A stretch of DNA of 64,000 nt from CAZOZP01 sp964584325 (GTDB lineage Bacteria > Bacteroidota > Ignavibacteria > Ignavibacteriales > Melioribacteraceae), in assembly GCA_964584325.1 (NCBI GenBank), contig CAZOZP010000004.1, forward strand, positions 18,451 through 82,450. The letters are read 5' to 3'. Positions 36,409 through 46,336 of the stretch are shown one piece after another; within the stretch, counting starts at the first letter, position 1, and every line of letters begins with the position of its first letter. The notes under the pieces are model-generated. The model did not search any database. It was not told the DNA's origin and saw only the letters and a program-made list of their open reading frames with translations. A program made the position numbers and the translations under genes.

Positions 36409-37832
36409 AAAAAAAAGATATAATAGAACTTGAGATTACAGATTATGCCTTTGAGGGTAAAGGAATTGCAAAAATTCAAATAGGTGAAAGCGAATCAAAA
36501 TTTGTGATTTTTGTTGATAAAACCTATCCCGGTGATGTTGTTAAAGCAGAAATCCAGAAAAAGAAAAAGTCTTACGCAGAAGCGGTAATTTCCGAATTCG
36601 TAAAAAAATCAGAAATGAGAACAGCTGCAAAATGCCGCTACTTCGGAGTTTGCGGGGGATGTAAACAGCAGGACCTTTCATACGAAGCTCAAACCGGGTA
36701 TAAAAAGAAACAGACTGTTGAAAATCTTGAAAAGATCGGAGCCCAGGATAACTTTGAGATTCAGGATATTGTTCCTTCAGAAGATATATTCTATTACCGC
36801 AACAAAATGGAGTATTCTTTCTGCGACAGGCGCTGGCTCACTTCCGATGAAATGCTCAAGGATATATCAGAAGAGGATAAAAACTTTGCTCTTGGTCTTC
36901 ATATTCCAAAATACTACAGCAAGGTTCTGGATGTTGAAGAATGTTTTCTTCAATCCGAAATAAGTAACAGAATTCTGAATTTTACAAGAAGTTTTTTCAA
37001 AAACAGAAATGTTACAATTTATAATAATAATTCTGATTCGGGTTATTTAAGAAATCTGGTAATTCGCCAGTCTTATAACAGAAAAGACTTGATGGTAAAT
37101 CTTGTTACATCTGAGTATGATGAAGCCTTAACAGAAGAATATACAAGCCGGATGATGATGGAAATACCTGAGATTACAACGGTTGTCAATAATATAAATA
37201 CTAAAAAGGCACTCATAGCATTCGGAGAGTACGAGAAAGTTATAAGAGGCAACGGTTATATTTTTGATGAAATCGGCGAGAAAGTTTTCAGAATAAGTGC
37301 CAATTCATTCTTCCAGACAAATACTAAGCAGGCGGGAAAGCTTTATTCTGCAATTAATGAATTTGCAGAGCCTTCGGAAAATGATATTGTTTATGACTTA
37401 TTTTCAGGTGCTGGTACAATTTCAATCTATATTTCAAATAAAGTTAAATATGTTTACGGCTTCGAGTCAGTAACTCAAGCAGTAAGAGATGCGGGTGTGA
37501 ATTCAGAATTAAATAAAAGCGATAACCTCAGATTTTTTGAAGCCGACTTAAACAAATCCTTCTTAGGTAAAATTCGTGAAAATAACATTCCCAAACCCGA
37601 TATAATCATTACTGATCCTCCGCGCGCAGGAATGAATCCTAATACTATTTCCGATATACTGGAATTAAATCCCAGGAAAATTGTGTATGTAAGCTGTAAT
37701 CCTGCAACTCAGGCAAGAGATATAAAATTGCTGACTGAATCAGGTAATTACAATCTGATAAAAATCAGACCGGTTGATATGTTTCCGCATACATTTCATA
37801 TCGAGAATGTTGCTCTGCTAATAAGAAAATAA
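36405..37832 (+). CDS. rlmD: RlmD/RumA-type 23S rRNA (uracil-5-)-methyltransferase
   Basis: A TRAM-domain radical-free SAM methyltransferase, 475 aa. An N-terminal TRAM domain (residues about 1-65) is followed by the iron-sulfur cluster cysteines in CRYFGVCGGCKQQ and a distal C in DVEECFL. The catalytic domain has FFQTNTKQAG, YDLFSGAGTISIYIS (SAM motif I), TDPPRAGMNP and the nucleophile/base block IVYVSCNPATQARDI. It probably methylates U1939-type sites of 23S rRNA; RlmCD-type dual specificity cannot be excluded. A TTG start overlaps the previous stop. Confidence 0.85.
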   Translation: MKKKDIIELEITDYAFEGKGIAKIQIGESESKFVIFVDKTYPGDVVKAEIQKKKKSYAEAVISEFVKKSEMRTAAKCRYFGVCGGCKQQDLSYEAQTGYKKKQTVENLEKIGAQDNFEIQDIVPSEDIFYYRNKMEYSFCDRRWLTSDEMLKDISEEDKNFALGLHIPKYYSKVLDVEECFLQSEISNRILNFTRSFFKNRNVTIYNNNSDSGYLRNLVIRQSYNRKDLMVNLVTSEYDEALTEEYTSRMMMEIPEITTVVNNINTKKALIAFGEYEKVIRGNGYIFDEIGEKVFRISANSFFQTNTKQAGKLYSAINEFAEPSENDIVYDLFSGAGTISIYISNKVKYVYGFESVTQAVRDAGVNSELNKSDNLRFFEADLNKSFLGKIRENNIPKPDIIITDPPRAGMNPNTISDILELNPRKIVYVSCNPATQARDIKLLTESGNYNLIKIRPVDMFPHTFHIENVALLIRK

Positions 37833-37866
37833 AACGTTTCAATATAAGACAATTTGTTCCGAATTA

Positions 37867-38829
37867 TTAAACTGAAACATTCTTCAACCAGGGAAGCCTA
37901 TCAAGATCAACATTTCCTCCTGATAGAATTAAAGCAACATTTTTATTTTGGAACCTTCTTTGATTTTCCGATACAACAGCAAGAGTAACAGCAGATGAAG
38001 GTTCAATAATAATTTTCATTCTTTCCCAAATCAGTCTCATGCATTTAATGATAGATTCTTCATTTACAGTCAGAATTCCGGCGCAAAATTCAGCAATAAT
38101 CGGATAAGTTTTATCGCCTAGGGATGTGAGAAGACCATCGGCTATGGTGTTCGGATTAACTGAAGGATAGATTATTTTATCTCTCAGTGAACGATATGCA
38201 TCATCGGCTCCTTTTGGCTCGGCGCCCAGAACTTGAATTCCTTCGCCGAAATAATGAGCAGATAGGCAGGAACCGCTTAAAAGTCCGCCTCCGCCAACAG
38301 GAGAAATTATATAATCGGCATTCGGAACATCCTCAATTATTTCAGCAGCACAGGAAGCCTGACCGGCAATAATATCATAATTATTGTATGGATGAATGAG
38401 CACAGCACCGGTCTGCTCCATAATTTCATTGCAAGTTCTTTCCCGTTCTGCTAAAGTAGGTTTGCAGAACACAATTTTCCCGCCGTAACTTTGAACAGCA
38501 TTGATTTTTATTCGCGGGGCATTTTCAGGCATTATAATATAGGCCGGTATTTTTCTCATTGATGAGGCCAAAGCAAGAGCGGCGGCATGATTGCCTGAAG
38601 AATGGGTTACAACTGACAAATCATTATCACGCGTCAAAGAAAGTACGGCATTTGAAGCGCCTCTGAATTTAAATGCTCCCGCTTTCTGAAAATTTTCACA
38701 TTTAAAGAATAAGTTACAATCGAAAAGTTCATTTAAAAGCTTGCTTGTAAAGATTGGAGTACGCTTAACTTGAAATGAAATTTTACTTCGGACTTCAAGC
38801 AGTTTTTCTTTGTTTATGGAATTATTCAT
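37867..38829 (-). CDS. Threonine/serine dehydratase-type PLP enzyme
   Basis: A fold-type II PLP enzyme, 320 aa. The PLP lysine is in FQKAGAFKFRGA, the phosphate-binding glycine loop is VGGGGLLSG, and THSSGNHAAALALA and IEPSSAV are also conserved. The protein lacks the C-terminal ACT regulatory domain of biosynthetic IlvA, so it resembles catabolic threonine dehydratases or serine racemases. It runs opposite to its neighbours, with short gaps on both sides. Confidence 0.85.
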   Translation of the reverse strand: MNNSINKEKLLEVRSKISFQVKRTPIFTSKLLNELFDCNLFFKCENFQKAGAFKFRGASNAVLSLTRDNDLSVVTHSSGNHAAALALASSMRKIPAYIIMPENAPRIKINAVQSYGGKIVFCKPTLAERERTCNEIMEQTGAVLIHPYNNYDIIAGQASCAAEIIEDVPNADYIISPVGGGGLLSGSCLSAHYFGEGIQVLGAEPKGADDAYRSLRDKIIYPSVNPNTIADGLLTSLGDKTYPIIAEFCAGILTVNEESIIKCMRLIWERMKIIIEPSSAVTLAVVSENQRRFQNKNVALILSGGNVDLDRLPWLKNVSV

Positions 38830-38900
38830 ATCATTACTAAAATTTGTAAAAATGATTAACTATTTTTAGGAATAAAATTAAGAATTTATTCAAAGACAAT

Positions 38901-40199
38901 TTGAAAAATATTATAACTCCCGAAAATTTAACCTACAGGAAAATCTTTCTCTTCTGGATACCGCTTGCCGCTACATGGCTTATGATGGCTTACGAGGGAC
39001 AGCTCTTGCCTGCGGTAATTGCCAGAATGCAACACCCGGAGATAAATTTGGCGGCTTTCGGGGTAACATTATCTTTGGCTATGATGGTTGAATCGCCGGT
39101 GATAATGCTGATGGGCACATCTGCCGCTCTTGTGAAAGACAGAGAGAGCTATCTAAAAGTAAGAAATTTCACCTACATATTAAATACAGTCTTGACTCTT
39201 GTAATGCTTGTTATCTCAATTCCTCAGGTTTTCAGAATTGTGTCAGAAGATATTATGGGACTCCCGGTTTCAATTTCCACTGCAGCTAACAAAGGAATGT
39301 TATTCATGCTTCCGTGGCCCGCGGCTATTGGATACAGAAGATTCTATCAGGGAATTATGATAAGTCTGAACAAAACGAAAAGAGTTGCAGCAGGAACAAT
39401 TGCAAGAATGGTTTCATTAACAATGGCGGCTTTTGCTCTATTCTTTATAGGTGGTGTTGAAGGAAATACTTTAGGCGCGATATCACTTACTATTGGCGTT
39501 GTTACTGAAGCATTGTTTACCAAACTAATGGCTTTCGACTGTATCAGAACACTAAACGATTTACCTTCATCCGGACCGGTGATTCGTTACAAGGAGATAT
39601 TGAAATTCTACTATCCGCTTGCCATGACCTCAGTAATTACTTTGAGCATCCACCCGTCGATAACATTTTTTATGGCCTGGAGTTACAGAGGAGTAGAGTC
39701 TCTGGCTGTTCTGCCGGTTATAAACGGACTTGTATTTTTCTTCCGGAGTATCGGATTATCCTATCAGGAAGTGCCTATTGCCTTGCTTAAAGGAAATAAA
39801 GAAAACTACAAAATGCTTAGAAACTTTGCGGTAACACTTGCTGCTGTTTTGGTTGGAACTCTCTCTTTAATAGCTTATACACCGGCAGCAGAATTCTTTT
39901 TTAATAGTATTGCCGGATTAACACCGCAATTGGCAGATTTTGCAGCTTTGCCTTTAATGATACTTGCATTTATGCCCGCTATGTCGGTTTTGTATTCATA
40001 TCAAAGAGGAATGCTGATTGCACTTTCAAAAACAAAGCCCATAACCAATGCAAGTATTATTGAAATAATTTCTGTATTTTCCATCTTGTTTTTCTGTACT
40101 AAAATATTGGTTCTGCCGGGTGCTGTTGCTGCAGCTGTTACTTATGTTTTTTCAAGAGGATTTTCAAATCTGTATCTTATGAATAAAATAAAGCTGTAA
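38901..40199 (+). CDS. MOP-superfamily (MATE/ANKH-like) integral membrane transporter
   Basis: A 432-aa protein with about twelve hydrophobic segments across its whole length. The N-terminal FLFWIPLAATWLMMAYEGQLLPAVIARM and the repeat-like second half (KFYYPLAMTSVITLSIHPSITFFMAWS) fit the two-bundle design of MOP exporters. It may export a small molecule; the substrate is unknown. It starts with TTG at 38901. Confidence 0.6.
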   Translation: MKNIITPENLTYRKIFLFWIPLAATWLMMAYEGQLLPAVIARMQHPEINLAAFGVTLSLAMMVESPVIMLMGTSAALVKDRESYLKVRNFTYILNTVLTLVMLVISIPQVFRIVSEDIMGLPVSISTAANKGMLFMLPWPAAIGYRRFYQGIMISLNKTKRVAAGTIARMVSLTMAAFALFFIGGVEGNTLGAISLTIGVVTEALFTKLMAFDCIRTLNDLPSSGPVIRYKEILKFYYPLAMTSVITLSIHPSITFFMAWSYRGVESLAVLPVINGLVFFFRSIGLSYQEVPIALLKGNKENYKMLRNFAVTLAAVLVGTLSLIAYTPAAEFFFNSIAGLTPQLADFAALPLMILAFMPAMSVLYSYQRGMLIALSKTKPITNASIIEIISVFSILFFCTKILVLPGAVAAAVTYVFSRGFSNLYLMNKIKL

Positions 40200-40224
40200 T
40201 TTAACTTTCCGGTGCCGGAGGTTT

Positions 40225-41223
40225 TTGTTATTTTTATCACATCAATTCTTTGAGAATGCTTTGAGCTTTAAGATTTTCAATCAATACATAAAGATTATTT
40301 TATATAATGTTCTTGCAGTAATAGTTCTGTTTCTTTTAGCAGAAGTTGCAGTACGCATATTTTTTCCGGAAGTCTCAACATTGGGAACAGATTCAGTTCT
40401 GATTATGGATAGTGTTTATAATGATTCTCCGGGATTAAGACAAAATGCATCCGGATACTCAAATCAGGGATTAAAAACATCAGACGAAAACGGTTACTTA
40501 AAATATAAAGGAAATGCAGCAGTTAATGAAAAATGGCTTCTTTTAGGCGATTCTGTAACTATGGGAATCGGTGTAGATGATGAAGATACATTTGCTGCAT
40601 TACTTCAAATTGCAAATCCGAATGTGAAAATTCTTAATCCTTCACTAATAGGCTACTCAGCAAAAGACTATTATAATGTTGTTTCAACATTGAAAAGTGA
40701 TACCGCTATTACAAGAGTATTCATAATGTGGTGTCTTAATGATACTTATTCCGGAGAACTTGTTCAGGATTCACCCGAAGCAGGAAGAAGTTTTTTCAGC
40801 GGAATTTTAAAATTGCTGAGAAATTATTCAAAACTCTATATTTGGCTAAAGGGCTCTTTCACTGATAGACAAAAAGCATATTTTGAGTATGATAAAAGTT
40901 ATTATACTGAAGATAACAAAAATTTTATTGAAGCTGCAGAGTACATTAGAAAAATAGATTCAGTTGTTGTTTCGGCAGGAAAGAAGTTAACCGTAATTAT
41001 TCTTCCGTATGAATATCAGACTAGAAAAAAAATAGAAGATTACAGACCCCAGGAAACATTGAAAAAATTTATCTCCGGACTCAATATTCAAATATTTGAT
41101 ATCAGGTTTTCCGGACAGGCGGATGATTATAAAAAATATTATTTGTTCGGAGACGGGATACATTTCTCGAAAGAAGGACATAAAAAGATATTTAAGGAAT
41201 TTGAAAATATTTTAAACCAATAA
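40225..41223 (+). CDS. Membrane-anchored SGNH/GDSL hydrolase
   Basis: A 332-aa protein with one N-terminal transmembrane segment (about residues 22-45). It is followed by an SGNH hydrolase domain: block I LLLGDSVTMGIGVDDEDTF with the nucleophilic serine, block III MWCLNDTYSG (the N of SGNH), and block V FGDGIHFSKEGHKKI with the Asp-His pair. These enzymes are esterases or acyltransferases; with a periplasmic catalytic part it probably acts on a cell-envelope glycan. The start is uncertain: GGAGG lies only 3 bp from the TTG at 40225; an in-frame TTG at 40261 is an alternative. Confidence 0.7.
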   Translation: MLFLSHQFFENALSFKIFNQYIKIILYNVLAVIVLFLLAEVAVRIFFPEVSTLGTDSVLIMDSVYNDSPGLRQNASGYSNQGLKTSDENGYLKYKGNAAVNEKWLLLGDSVTMGIGVDDEDTFAALLQIANPNVKILNPSLIGYSAKDYYNVVSTLKSDTAITRVFIMWCLNDTYSGELVQDSPEAGRSFFSGILKLLRNYSKLYIWLKGSFTDRQKAYFEYDKSYYTEDNKNFIEAAEYIRKIDSVVVSAGKKLTVIILPYEYQTRKKIEDYRPQETLKKFISGLNIQIFDIRFSGQADDYKKYYLFGDGIHFSKEGHKKIFKEFENILNQ

Positions 41224-41227
41224 TGGA

Positions 41228-41917
41228 ATGAAAATGAAAAAAACACTTTTGATAATAACAGTATTATGTGCATTTGCCGGTTTGATTAATGCACAGCAAG
41301 AAAATGAAGAGAATTTTATTCTTGACCACAAAATGATTCTCGGCTATTGGGATTCGCTGGATGAAAATGTTTATCTGCCATTACTCGACAGCGTAAAGCT
41401 GGGCTTATCGGAAGATTTCCTTACGTTAAGATTGGCTTACACAAAAACTAAGGAATATCAACCTTACGACACAATGGAGAAAGACTATCAATCCGGATGT
41501 GTTGCAAAAATAAAGCTTGGTGAGTTTGCAGAAGCCGCAAAAATTATTGACAGTCTATTGGAAAAAAATTACGTTGATATGTATTCGCATTTCTTAAAAT
41601 CTTATGCTTTATCAGAACTCAAAGATACCGCGAAAGCAATATTTCATATGGGAATCTATGAAGGACTGATTAAATCGATTTTGATTTCAGGCGATGGAAT
41701 GACTCCTAAAACTGCAATGCTCGTAATAGATACATCTGAAGAATATACTCTTCTGAATGCGTATGACATGACATTTAAAGGCCAATCTCTTATTTCTGAC
41801 GAAGAATTCAAATACGATAAACTTCAAGTTGTAAATCCATCCTCAGAAAAAGAAATGGATCTCTATTTTAATATTGATATTCTAATGCATCATCTTAGTA
41901 AAAGTTTTGAAAGGTGA
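41228..41917 (+). CDS. Exported DUF4919-like hypothetical protein
   Basis: A 229-aa protein with a signal peptide (residues 1-22, ending NAQQ). The body is helical with a TPR-like rhythm (YQSGCVAKIKLGEFAEAAKIIDSLLEKNYVDMYSHFLKSYALSELKDTAKAIFH). That segment, followed by a beta-rich end, resembles the DUF4919 family of Bacteroidota; I hold this only as a likely match. It starts 4 bp after the SGNH hydrolase stop and overlaps the next ORF, so the three are probably one transcript. Confidence 0.6.
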   Translation: MKMKKTLLIITVLCAFAGLINAQQENEENFILDHKMILGYWDSLDENVYLPLLDSVKLGLSEDFLTLRLAYTKTKEYQPYDTMEKDYQSGCVAKIKLGEFAEAAKIIDSLLEKNYVDMYSHFLKSYALSELKDTAKAIFHMGIYEGLIKSILISGDGMTPKTAMLVIDTSEEYTLLNAYDMTFKGQSLISDEEFKYDKLQVVNPSSEKEMDLYFNIDILMHHLSKSFER

Positions 41918-41921
41918 TAAT

Positions 41922-42203
41922 ATGAAATTAAAAAACGTTTTGATAGTCTCGGTTTTGCTCTTAATGCTTACATCCTGTTTCCCTCAGCGAAGTACGGATA
42001 GTGATGACCATAGAGCGGGTGTATTTACCGGAATCTGGCACGGCTGGATTGCCCCGGTTTCTCTGGTTGTCGGATTTTTCGATTCGGATATCACAATTTA
42101 TGAGAAACATAATACCGGCTGGTGGTATGATTTGGGGTTCTATGCTGCAATAATAAGCGGATTCGGAGGATTATCGGTTTTCAGAAGCAAAAATAAAGAT
42201 TAA
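41922..42203 (+). CDS. Small lipoprotein, hypothetical
   Basis: A 93-aa protein starting at the ATG at 41922, preceded by GAAAGGTGATA. A signal peptide ends in the lipobox LTSC (cysteine at residue 18). The mature part has a conserved-looking GVFTGIWHGWIAPVSLVVGFF block and a second hydrophobic stretch (GFYAAIISGFGGLSVF). I do not recognise a named family. It starts 4 bp after the preceding stop. Confidence 0.6.
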   Translation: MKLKNVLIVSVLLLMLTSCFPQRSTDSDDHRAGVFTGIWHGWIAPVSLVVGFFDSDITIYEKHNTGWWYDLGFYAAIISGFGGLSVFRSKNKD

Positions 42204-42248
42204 AAGAACATATCAACCTCAATACTTTATTTTAGTATAAGATAAAAC

Positions 42249-42256
42249 TATATTTG
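42249..42256 (+). promoter_or_regulatory. Candidate Bacteroidota -7 promoter element
   Basis: TATATTTG matches TAnnTTTG and lies 24 bp upstream of the GTG start at 42281. There is no clear TTG at the -33 position. Confidence 0.35.
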
Positions 42257-42280
42257 TAATCACAAATTAACGGGATTAAT

Positions 42281-42856
42281 GTGGAAGTATCACGATTCAG
42301 TTTGTCTGAACTTGAAGATTATCTGATTCCTCAGGTATTGAAACCTATGCAGATATTAACAACAGCCATTGGTTTTGCACCTGTTATGTTTCTGCTGATA
42401 ATAGTAATATTATTTCTCACTTCAGAACCGGGGAGCGGAGGATATGCAAGCCGGATTGTTCTTATTCTTTCGCTTGCAAATATTGTTGTCTGGCTTTCAA
42501 TTGGGATGGTATCAAAATTTCTGTTCAACAAGATGATGAAAACATCATTTGATGACCTTCAGAGTTTTCCGCCTTTAAGAAAAAAACAATTGAATGAACA
42601 AAGCGTTCTTATTGAAAAGTTTCTTGGAAATACAAAAAATGCTTTGATAATAAGATTAGCACTAATGGAAGGTTCTGCTTTGATAGGACTGATTGCCGTT
42701 CTTTTTGCAGTGCTTGAAGGGAGCATCATAAGTAATCCGGTTTACTGGATTAACTTGTTTTCCTTTTTATCTTTTATTTTCACTCTTGTAAGGTTTTATC
42801 CATCAAAAGAGTATTTCATTAATACTTACAACGAATTATTAACAGACGGTTTTTAA
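42281..42856 (+). CDS. Hypothetical integral membrane protein
   Basis: A 191-aa protein with four hydrophobic segments (about residues 24-47, 54-75, 113-137, 147-166) and charged ends. I see no catalytic motif and do not recognise a family. It begins with GTG at 42281; the overlapping ATG is in another frame. It is 18 bp from trpB, so it may share its transcript. Confidence 0.55.
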   Translation: MEVSRFSLSELEDYLIPQVLKPMQILTTAIGFAPVMFLLIIVILFLTSEPGSGGYASRIVLILSLANIVVWLSIGMVSKFLFNKMMKTSFDDLQSFPPLRKKQLNEQSVLIEKFLGNTKNALIIRLALMEGSALIGLIAVLFAVLEGSIISNPVYWINLFSFLSFIFTLVRFYPSKEYFINTYNELLTDGF

Positions 42857-42874
42857 TAAAAATATGGAAAAGAA

Positions 42875-44101
42875 ATGAACTCAAAAATTAAAGAATTCTC
42901 AGAACTGCCAAATTCAGAAGGATACTTTGGACAGTACGGCGGAAGTTTTATTCCTCCTCAGCTTCAGACAATAATGGATGAAATAACAGCAGCATACTTA
43001 AAATACAGAGAAGATGAAACTTTCCAGAATGAATTATCTTATCTTTATACTCATTACGTCGGAAGACCAAGTCCGCTTTTCTTTGCAGAAAATTTAACAA
43101 ATAAGTTAAACGGCGCAAAAATCTATTTTAAACGAGAAGACTTAAACCATACAGGAGCTCATAAAATAAACCATACTCTTGGTGAAGTTATGTTGGCAAA
43201 AAGAATGGGGAAGAAAAAGGTTATTGCGGAAACCGGTGCGGGACAGCATGGGGTAGCTGTTGCAACGGCAGCAGCTCTGTTAAATCTTGAATGCGATATC
43301 TATATGGGTGAAGTTGATATTGTAAAGGAAAGACCTAATGTTTTGAGAATGCTTGCGGTTGGAGCAAATGTAATTCCGGTTAAAAGCGGAGACCGCACAC
43401 TAAAGGAAGCTGTTGATGAAGCCTTTGTTGCTTATCTTCAGGATCCAATTACACAATTTTATGCGATAGGGTCAGTTGTAGGTCCGCATCCTTTTCCGAT
43501 GATGATAAGAGATTTTCAGCAAATTGTAGGCTACGAGGCAAAAGAACAATTTCTGGAAGCTGAAGGTAAACTGCCTGATAATCTTGTTGCGTGTGTTGGC
43601 GGCGGTTCAAATGCAATGGGATTGTTTACTGCATTCTTAAAGGATGAAACAGTAAATATTTATGGTGTTGAGCCTTCCGGATTAAGTCTGAAAGACGGGG
43701 AACATGCAGCAACAATTACTCTTGGCTCGCCCGGTGTGCTTCACGGATTTAAGAGTTATCTGCTTCAGGATAAAGAAGGAAATCCTTCAAGAGTATATTC
43801 AGTGGCAAGCGGTCTGGATTATCCAGGTGTTGGTCCGCAGCACAGCTATCTTAAGGATATAAAAAGAGTTAACTATGTTACTGCAAATGATAAAGAAACA
43901 ATAGATGCATTTTTTGAAATATCAAGGGTTGAAGGTATAATTCCGGCACTTGAATCAGCCCATGCTATTGCATTTGCAATTAAGCTGGCACCTCAGCTTC
44001 CGAAAGATCAGACTATTCTGGTTAATCTTTCCGGTCGCGGAGATAAAGACATCGAATTTGTAATTGGAAAATACGGAAAAGAATACGGTATTAATATATA
44101 A
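42875..44101 (+). CDS. trpB: Tryptophan synthase beta subunit
   Basis: Condenses indole with serine to tryptophan. The 408-aa protein shows EGYFGQYGGSFIP, the PLP-lysine motif LNHTGAHKINHTLGE, the AETGAGQHGVAVATAAA block, and the glycine-rich phosphate loop VGGGSNAMG, plus LSGRGDKD near the end. This is the classical TrpB1 type that normally pairs with TrpA, yet no other trp gene is in the window. Confidence 0.96.
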   Translation: MNSKIKEFSELPNSEGYFGQYGGSFIPPQLQTIMDEITAAYLKYREDETFQNELSYLYTHYVGRPSPLFFAENLTNKLNGAKIYFKREDLNHTGAHKINHTLGEVMLAKRMGKKKVIAETGAGQHGVAVATAAALLNLECDIYMGEVDIVKERPNVLRMLAVGANVIPVKSGDRTLKEAVDEAFVAYLQDPITQFYAIGSVVGPHPFPMMIRDFQQIVGYEAKEQFLEAEGKLPDNLVACVGGGSNAMGLFTAFLKDETVNIYGVEPSGLSLKDGEHAATITLGSPGVLHGFKSYLLQDKEGNPSRVYSVASGLDYPGVGPQHSYLKDIKRVNYVTANDKETIDAFFEISRVEGIIPALESAHAIAFAIKLAPQLPKDQTILVNLSGRGDKDIEFVIGKYGKEYGINI

Positions 44102-44142
44102 ACTTGGGAAAGCCGTTTATTTAATATCAGATTGGAATTGAA

Positions 44143-46101
44143 ATGAAAACTTATTCAAAGAAGTATTGTGAAAGCCTTACTGAATATAAACGGCTGTTAA
44201 CAAGGGAAATTAATATCGGGGATATTCCTCTCGGCGGAGACAATCCGATCAGGATACAGTCTATGACTACAACCGATACTATGGATACTGTCGGAACGGC
44301 AGAACAGACAATCCGAATGGTTGAATCAGGTTGCGAGTATGTCAGAATAACCGCTCCGAGTATTAAAGAAGCTGAGAACCTTAGAAACATAAAGAATGAA
44401 CTAAAGAGAAGAGGCTGCTATGTGCCTCTTATCGCAGATATTCATTACACTCCTAATGCTGCGGAAGCCGCAGCAAGAATTGTGGAGAAAGTAAGAATAA
44501 ATCCGGGCAATTATGTCGATAAAAAGAAATTTGCACAGATAGAATATACTGATTCAGAATATCAAAGCGAAATTGAAAGAATAAGAGAAAGACTGAAACC
44601 GTTAATACTGATTTGCAAGGAATACGGTACAGCAATGAGAATTGGAACAAACCACGGATCTCTTTCTGATCGAATAATGAGCCGCTATGGTGATACCGCT
44701 TTCGGTATGGTGGAGTCAGCACTTGAATTTGCCAGAATTGCAGAAGATTTTAATTACTACAATCTTGTGTTTTCAATGAAATCAAGCAATCCGCAGGTAA
44801 TGGTTCAGGCGTACAGACTGCTTGTTGCAAGAATGAAATATGAAGAAATGAATTATCCTCTGCATATTGGGGTTACCGAAGCCGGCGATGGTGAAGACGG
44901 AAGAATTAAATCTGCAGCCGGAATAGGAACGCTGCTTGAAGACGGTATTGGCGATACCGTAAGAGTATCATTAACCGAACCGCCGGAATTTGAAGCTCCC
45001 GTTGCCCGTACAATTGTTTCAAGATATAATATGCGGGATAGACACAGACACATAAACCATATTGAAGAGAATCCTATTGATCCCTATAGCTACACAAGAA
45101 GAGAATCTTTTGAATTTTCAGGAATCGGGGGTAATACGGTTCCTAAAGTTATTGCCGATTATACGAATGTAAATCCGGATTTTCCGGAAAAACTGATTCC
45201 GATAGGTTATACATATCTTGCCGAAACAGATAAATGGAAAATTACCGATCAGGCGGCTGATTATATTTATTTGGGAAGAAGATTGCCTGATTTTGAACTT
45301 CCGCTTAGTCTTAAAGCCATTTATGATTATTCATTCTGGCTTGCGCTGGATGACAAATCATCATCTATTCCATTGTTTTCGAAAGAAGAATATTTGTCTG
45401 ACTCAAAGAAATCCTTCCTGGCAAATATTCTTAAAATTGATGCTTCTGAACAGGATATTCTTCAAAATCTGGAAACGGAAAACGGAAACAGCAGAACAAT
45501 AATTCTGCTGACCACTGACAATCTTCACGGAATGGCGGAACAAAGACGCTTCTTGTTCGAAATGGTGAGAAGAAATATAAAACTACCGGTAATTATCAGC
45601 AGAAAATATGAATCAGTTTCTTCGGATCAGCTTCTTGTATATTCTGCGGCAGATTATGCCGCTTTACTGATTGACGGATTCGGAGATGCATTTATTACGG
45701 CACTTCCGGCAGGAAGCGAATCTTCTAACGGGATAAATTTTCTAAACAGAACTCTCTTCGGAATACTTCAGGCTTCAAGGGTTAGGATTTCCAAGACGGA
45801 ATATATTGCTTGTCCTTCCTGCGGAAGAACATTATTTGACCTTGTGGAAGTTACACAAAAAATCAGAAAACGAACCGAACATCTCAAAGGGGTAAAAATC
45901 GGAATTATGGGATGCATTGTTAATGGTCCCGGAGAAATGGCCGATGCTGATTATGGATATGTCGGTTCGGGTCCAGGTAAGATTACGCTTTACAGGGGAC
46001 AAACAGTTGTCAAGAAATCAGTAAATTCAGAAGATGCGGTCGATGAACTTATTAATCTTATAAAAGAAGACGGTAAATGGGTTGATCTTCAGAAAGAATG
46101 A
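44143..46101 (+). CDS. ispG: 4-hydroxy-3-methylbut-2-en-1-yl diphosphate synthase (long form)
   Basis: The [4Fe-4S] enzyme of the MEP isoprenoid pathway. At 652 aa it is the large form with an extra domain between the TIM barrel and the cluster domain, as in plants, Chlamydia and Bacteroidetes/Chlorobi. The barrel has DIPLGGDNPIRIQSMTTTDTMD, PLIADIHYTP and KVRINPGNYVD. The C-terminal cluster domain has CPSCGRT and GIMGCIVNGPGEMADADYGYVG. It is the last core gene before the defence island, its stop lying about 0.1 kb from the truncated attC-like site. Confidence 0.95.
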   Translation: MKTYSKKYCESLTEYKRLLTREINIGDIPLGGDNPIRIQSMTTTDTMDTVGTAEQTIRMVESGCEYVRITAPSIKEAENLRNIKNELKRRGCYVPLIADIHYTPNAAEAAARIVEKVRINPGNYVDKKKFAQIEYTDSEYQSEIERIRERLKPLILICKEYGTAMRIGTNHGSLSDRIMSRYGDTAFGMVESALEFARIAEDFNYYNLVFSMKSSNPQVMVQAYRLLVARMKYEEMNYPLHIGVTEAGDGEDGRIKSAAGIGTLLEDGIGDTVRVSLTEPPEFEAPVARTIVSRYNMRDRHRHINHIEENPIDPYSYTRRESFEFSGIGGNTVPKVIADYTNVNPDFPEKLIPIGYTYLAETDKWKITDQAADYIYLGRRLPDFELPLSLKAIYDYSFWLALDDKSSSIPLFSKEEYLSDSKKSFLANILKIDASEQDILQNLETENGNSRTIILLTTDNLHGMAEQRRFLFEMVRRNIKLPVIISRKYESVSSDQLLVYSAADYAALLIDGFGDAFITALPAGSESSNGINFLNRTLFGILQASRVRISKTEYIACPSCGRTLFDLVEVTQKIRKRTEHLKGVKIGIMGCIVNGPGEMADADYGYVGSGPGKITLYRGQTVVKKSVNSEDAVDELINLIKEDGKWVDLQKE

Positions 46102-46189
46102 GTTGTAGAGACTGGTTTCAAACCCGTTTCTGCCGCAGGCAGGAACGCTTTCTGTAAAACCGCCTGCATTAACGTTTCAGGAATATGAG

Positions 46190-46221
46190 AAGTTGCCCGA
46201 ACCGCATAGCCGCTGTTGTGC
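46190..46221 (-). repeat. Truncated attC-like site at the distal end of block A
   Basis: On the minus strand this reads GCACAACAGCGGCTATGC followed by GGTTCGGGC. It matches the left arm of the complete attC-like site at 54786-54882, sharing AACAGCG and GGTTCGGGC in the same order. The opening heptamer GCACAAC is the exact complement of the heptamer that opens block A at 54786. No complementary right arm is found before ispG, so it appears cut off. Confidence 0.5.
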
Positions 46222-46253
46222 GATGGGCAGAGCGTCTCTTCGGTTTTTGTCTT

Positions 46254-46311
46254 CATTTCTTAACCCCGCCCCCTCTTCCGCCGTAGCACACGATGTGCGT
46301 AGGCGGTCTTC
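46254..46311. repeat. Block-end repeat, trailer copy A
   Basis: A 58-bp sequence that recurs at 54911-54968 with two mismatches. It contains ATTTCTTAACCCCGCCCC at its outer edge and a hairpin (CCGCC..AGCACA / TGTGC..GGCGG). It lies just beyond the stop of the methyltransferase gene, so it may also act as its terminator region. Confidence 0.85.
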
Positions 46312-46336
46312 TGCTTTTTCACCATTCTAAAGACCG

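Noticed and set aside
42875..44101. A trp operon
   Set aside because: Only trpB is present; flanking genes are a membrane protein and ispG.
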